Made by a program: the position numbers and the translations under genes
Notes under the pieces: generated by a model
What the model saw: the letters and a program-made list of their open reading frames with translations, nothing else
Told to the model about the DNA's origin: nothing
Database searches by the model: none
Origin: Anaerolineaceae bacterium
GTDB taxonomy: Bacteria; Chloroflexota; Anaerolineae; Anaerolineales; Anaerolineaceae
Length of the DNA: 5,112 bases
Assembly (NCBI GenBank): GCA_021107195.1
Contig: JAIOTF010000437.1
Span: forward strand, 1-5,112
Direction: 5' to 3'
In this document: positions 3,715 through 5,112 of the stretch, one piece after another
Layout: every line of letters starts with the position of its first letter
How positions within the stretch are numbered: position 1 is the first letter of the stretch

Positions 3715-4821
3715 ATGGACTATATTGCAGAGGCTTTACGACTTACCAACCAAAAACGTATCGCTGATGGCTTGCCACCCTTAAAGCATTTCGGGGCTGG
3801 CAAAGATGGTCGCCATCATGACTGCATAGAGCCGGTACGCACTCGCAATTCCTATTCCCCTCCCCCGCCCGCCTCATCCCCAATCCTTGAATCTCCTTCT
3901 TTTCCGGATGAGATCCGAATTTGGCCACAAGTCATACTGCGTGCTGCGCAACAAAACCTCGGTGGCGCGATCCGAATATGGGCATTTGCAAAGGCACTCG
4001 ATGCATCAGGTTCTGGCGTCATCGAAAAAAAATCCCTTTTATCTTATCTGGAATGGCTGGGGGTTCCCTCCGCAAGCCGTTACCGCTGGCTGCGATCAGC
4101 TGCTCAGAGCGGCCTTTTACGCCCGGTGCGCAATGGTGCAATATTCCTGATCAACAGCATTCAGCGGGTAGGAGAACTGATCAATAGCGAAGACATCGGC
4201 TGTCGCTGCCTGATCACAGCAAAAACGCTCACGCACACGCACTGGAAAAGCAGCGTTTGGGACCTGGCGCTGACCCAATTCAAAAATCGCCCCGTATCAC
4301 GGGCTACACTTCTTCAAATAACCGGTATCCCGATAAGAACCCAGGTGGAATTGGAACGATTTGGTTTGGTACAAGCGCACCGAAACTGGTGCATCACGAA
4401 TACCAATCCGGACCTGATTGACCCTTACAAAGATTTTGCCCGGCCCCATGCATTTGTAGCACGCATGGCCAGACAGCCTCACATTGTTTATCAATTACCC
4501 AACAATTATTCTGTCCCAAAACTCTCAGGTACGCCTGACGGTGGCGGCTATCGACGGAAAACCTATGCTGCGGCATCTGCCTCTGTTAAATCTGACAGCC
4601 CTGAACCCAGGCTCTCGGTTGTCAGATTCCAGGAAAGTGATTTCCTGGATGGGGGCGCTAGGTGCGAGAAAATTCATAGGCGTTACTTCGACCGCTCAAA
4701 ACCGTTCACGCGTGCATTAAGGCGTTTAGGACGCACTGGTATCCGGGGAACGTTGTACCAAAAAACACGAACAACCATTCGCAAACCAAGGAGTAACTGG
4801 TACACAGAAGAGCAAATCTAG
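3715..4821 (+). CDS. Putative DNA-binding protein with two winged-helix-like segments (possible replication initiator)
   Basis: This encodes a protein of about 368 residues that I do not recognise. A proline- and serine-rich linker (48-60) separates a short N-terminus from the core. Residues 84-147 look like a winged helix: helices around IRIWAFAKALDAS and KKSLLSYLEWLGV, a recognition helix SASRYRWLRSAAQSG, and a wing LLRPVRNGAIFLIN. A second such unit lies at 178-228, with VSRATLLQITGIPIRTQVEL followed by FGLVQAHRNWCI. The tail from 316 is very rich in arginine and lysine. Tandem winged helices occur in plasmid replication initiators, which fits the neighbouring ATPase, RHH gene and structured leader, but this is inference. 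The ATG at 3715 is preferred; AGGAG is 18 nt upstream, which is rather far. TTG at 3679 or GTG at 3682 would lengthen the protein by 11-12 residues and have no binding site. Confidence 0.7.
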   Translation: MDYIAEALRLTNQKRIADGLPPLKHFGAGKDGRHHDCIEPVRTRNSYSPPPPASSPILESPSFPDEIRIWPQVILRAAQQNLGGAIRIWAFAKALDASGSGVIEKKSLLSYLEWLGVPSASRYRWLRSAAQSGLLRPVRNGAIFLINSIQRVGELINSEDIGCRCLITAKTLTHTHWKSSVWDLALTQFKNRPVSRATLLQITGIPIRTQVELERFGLVQAHRNWCITNTNPDLIDPYKDFARPHAFVARMARQPHIVYQLPNNYSVPKLSGTPDGGGYRRKTYAAASASVKSDSPEPRLSVVRFQESDFLDGGARCEKIHRRYFDRSKPFTRALRRLGRTGIRGTLYQKTRTTIRKPRSNWYTEEQI

Positions 4822-4853
4822 ATTCTCAATACTTGCAGGCGTTAAATCTGTTA

Positions 4854-4955
4854 AGGGAGGTTTTCCTTTTTTATTTTTTGGCATTCTTTTGACTCTACTT
4901 TTTTAATGAGTTGGTTTCCATTAGGCTTTGGCTTTGTTTTTCTTTGTCCCTCCCT
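4854..4955. repeat. 7-bp inverted repeat in the T-rich stretch before the transposase remnant
   Basis: AGGGAGG (4854-4860) is complementary to CCTCCCT (4949-4955). The 143-nt stretch between the winged-helix gene and the transposase remnant is very T-rich. AAGG(4853-4856)..CCTT with a following T-tract (about 4865-4878) could act as a weak terminator. The repeat could instead mark the scar of a lost insertion. No gene is supported between 4822 and about 4964. Confidence 0.25.
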
Positions 4956-4964
4956 AAAGATTTT

Positions 4965-5112
4965 GAGACTGCTATAGCTACCAATAAATCACATGGCCGA
5001 TTGGAAAAACGTACACTGACTGCAAGCAGCCAATTGAATGATTTTCTTGATTGGCCTTATCTGGATCAAGTCTTCATGTTGGAACGCCATGTTACCTCTA
5101 CCAAAACTGGTG
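4965..5112 (+). pseudogene. DDE transposase fragment, ISAs1/H-repeat-like, 5'-truncated and running off the right edge
   Basis: The plus-strand frame at 4965-5112 reads ETAIATNKSHGRLEKRTLTA and then SSQLNDFLDWPYLDQVFMLE, ending in HVTSTKTG. The block with N-K-x-H-G-R-x-E-x-R-T followed by LDWP-x-L-x-Q-V-F-x-L-E-R matches the central to C-terminal part of DDE transposases of the ISAs1/H-repeat kind. Such proteins have well over a hundred residues before this block. Here the frame is open only back to a TGA at 4890-4892, and the intervening codons are T-rich and unlike the family, with no convincing start. The first half, including the early catalytic aspartates, is therefore absent and this copy cannot be functional unless a frameshift lies upstream. 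The rest continues beyond the window. Confidence 0.6.

Overview
This window looks like a plasmid-derived or otherwise accessory bacterial region crowded with transposable elements. The host cannot be named from the sequence. The coding style is ordinary bacterial, and the insertion-sequence families seen (IS200/IS605, and an ISAs1-like DDE transposase) are too widespread to place a taxon. There are no rRNA, tRNA, CRISPR or housekeeping genes.

Layout. At the left edge, on the minus strand, is the 5' part of an IS200/IS605 Y1 transposase gene (tnpA). Next comes a two-gene minus-strand operon: a small ribbon-helix-helix (RHH) protein (715-455) followed by an overlapping small protein of unknown function (474-214). 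A perfect inverted repeat (767-787) and a nested GC-rich palindrome (734-759) lie upstream of the operon. An intact tnpB (837-1979, plus strand) comes next, with all RuvC and zinc-ribbon residues present. Its 3' end folds into a long-range stem typical of an omega RNA. A candidate TTGAT target/TAM and left-end hairpin lie just upstream of tnpB.

From about 1981 to 2214 there is a gene-free, palindrome-rich regulatory region with a plausible promoter. It drives an ExeA/GspA-type AAA+ ATPase (2215-3063). An AT-rich spacer with a 24-nt-period direct repeat leads to a second RHH-type protein with an AT-hook-like segment (3138-3479). A 235-nt spacer full of successive hairpins leads to an unrecognised protein of about 368 residues with two winged-helix-like segments (about 3715-4821). 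The right edge holds a 5'-truncated DDE transposase remnant.

How it fits together (inference). If the TnpB element is removed between 794 and about 1981, the RHH/unknown operon on the left and the ATPase/RHH/winged-helix cluster on the right become divergent around one shared control region. An ATPase, two small RHH DNA-binding proteins and a larger DNA-binding protein, with repeated palindromic boxes before each gene, resemble a replication, partition or maintenance module of a plasmid or integrative element. TTGTACA-type boxes occur in front of both the ATPase and the second RHH gene, suggesting shared regulation. None of the three non-transposon proteins at 214-474, 3138-3479 and 3715-4821 could be assigned to a named family by eye.
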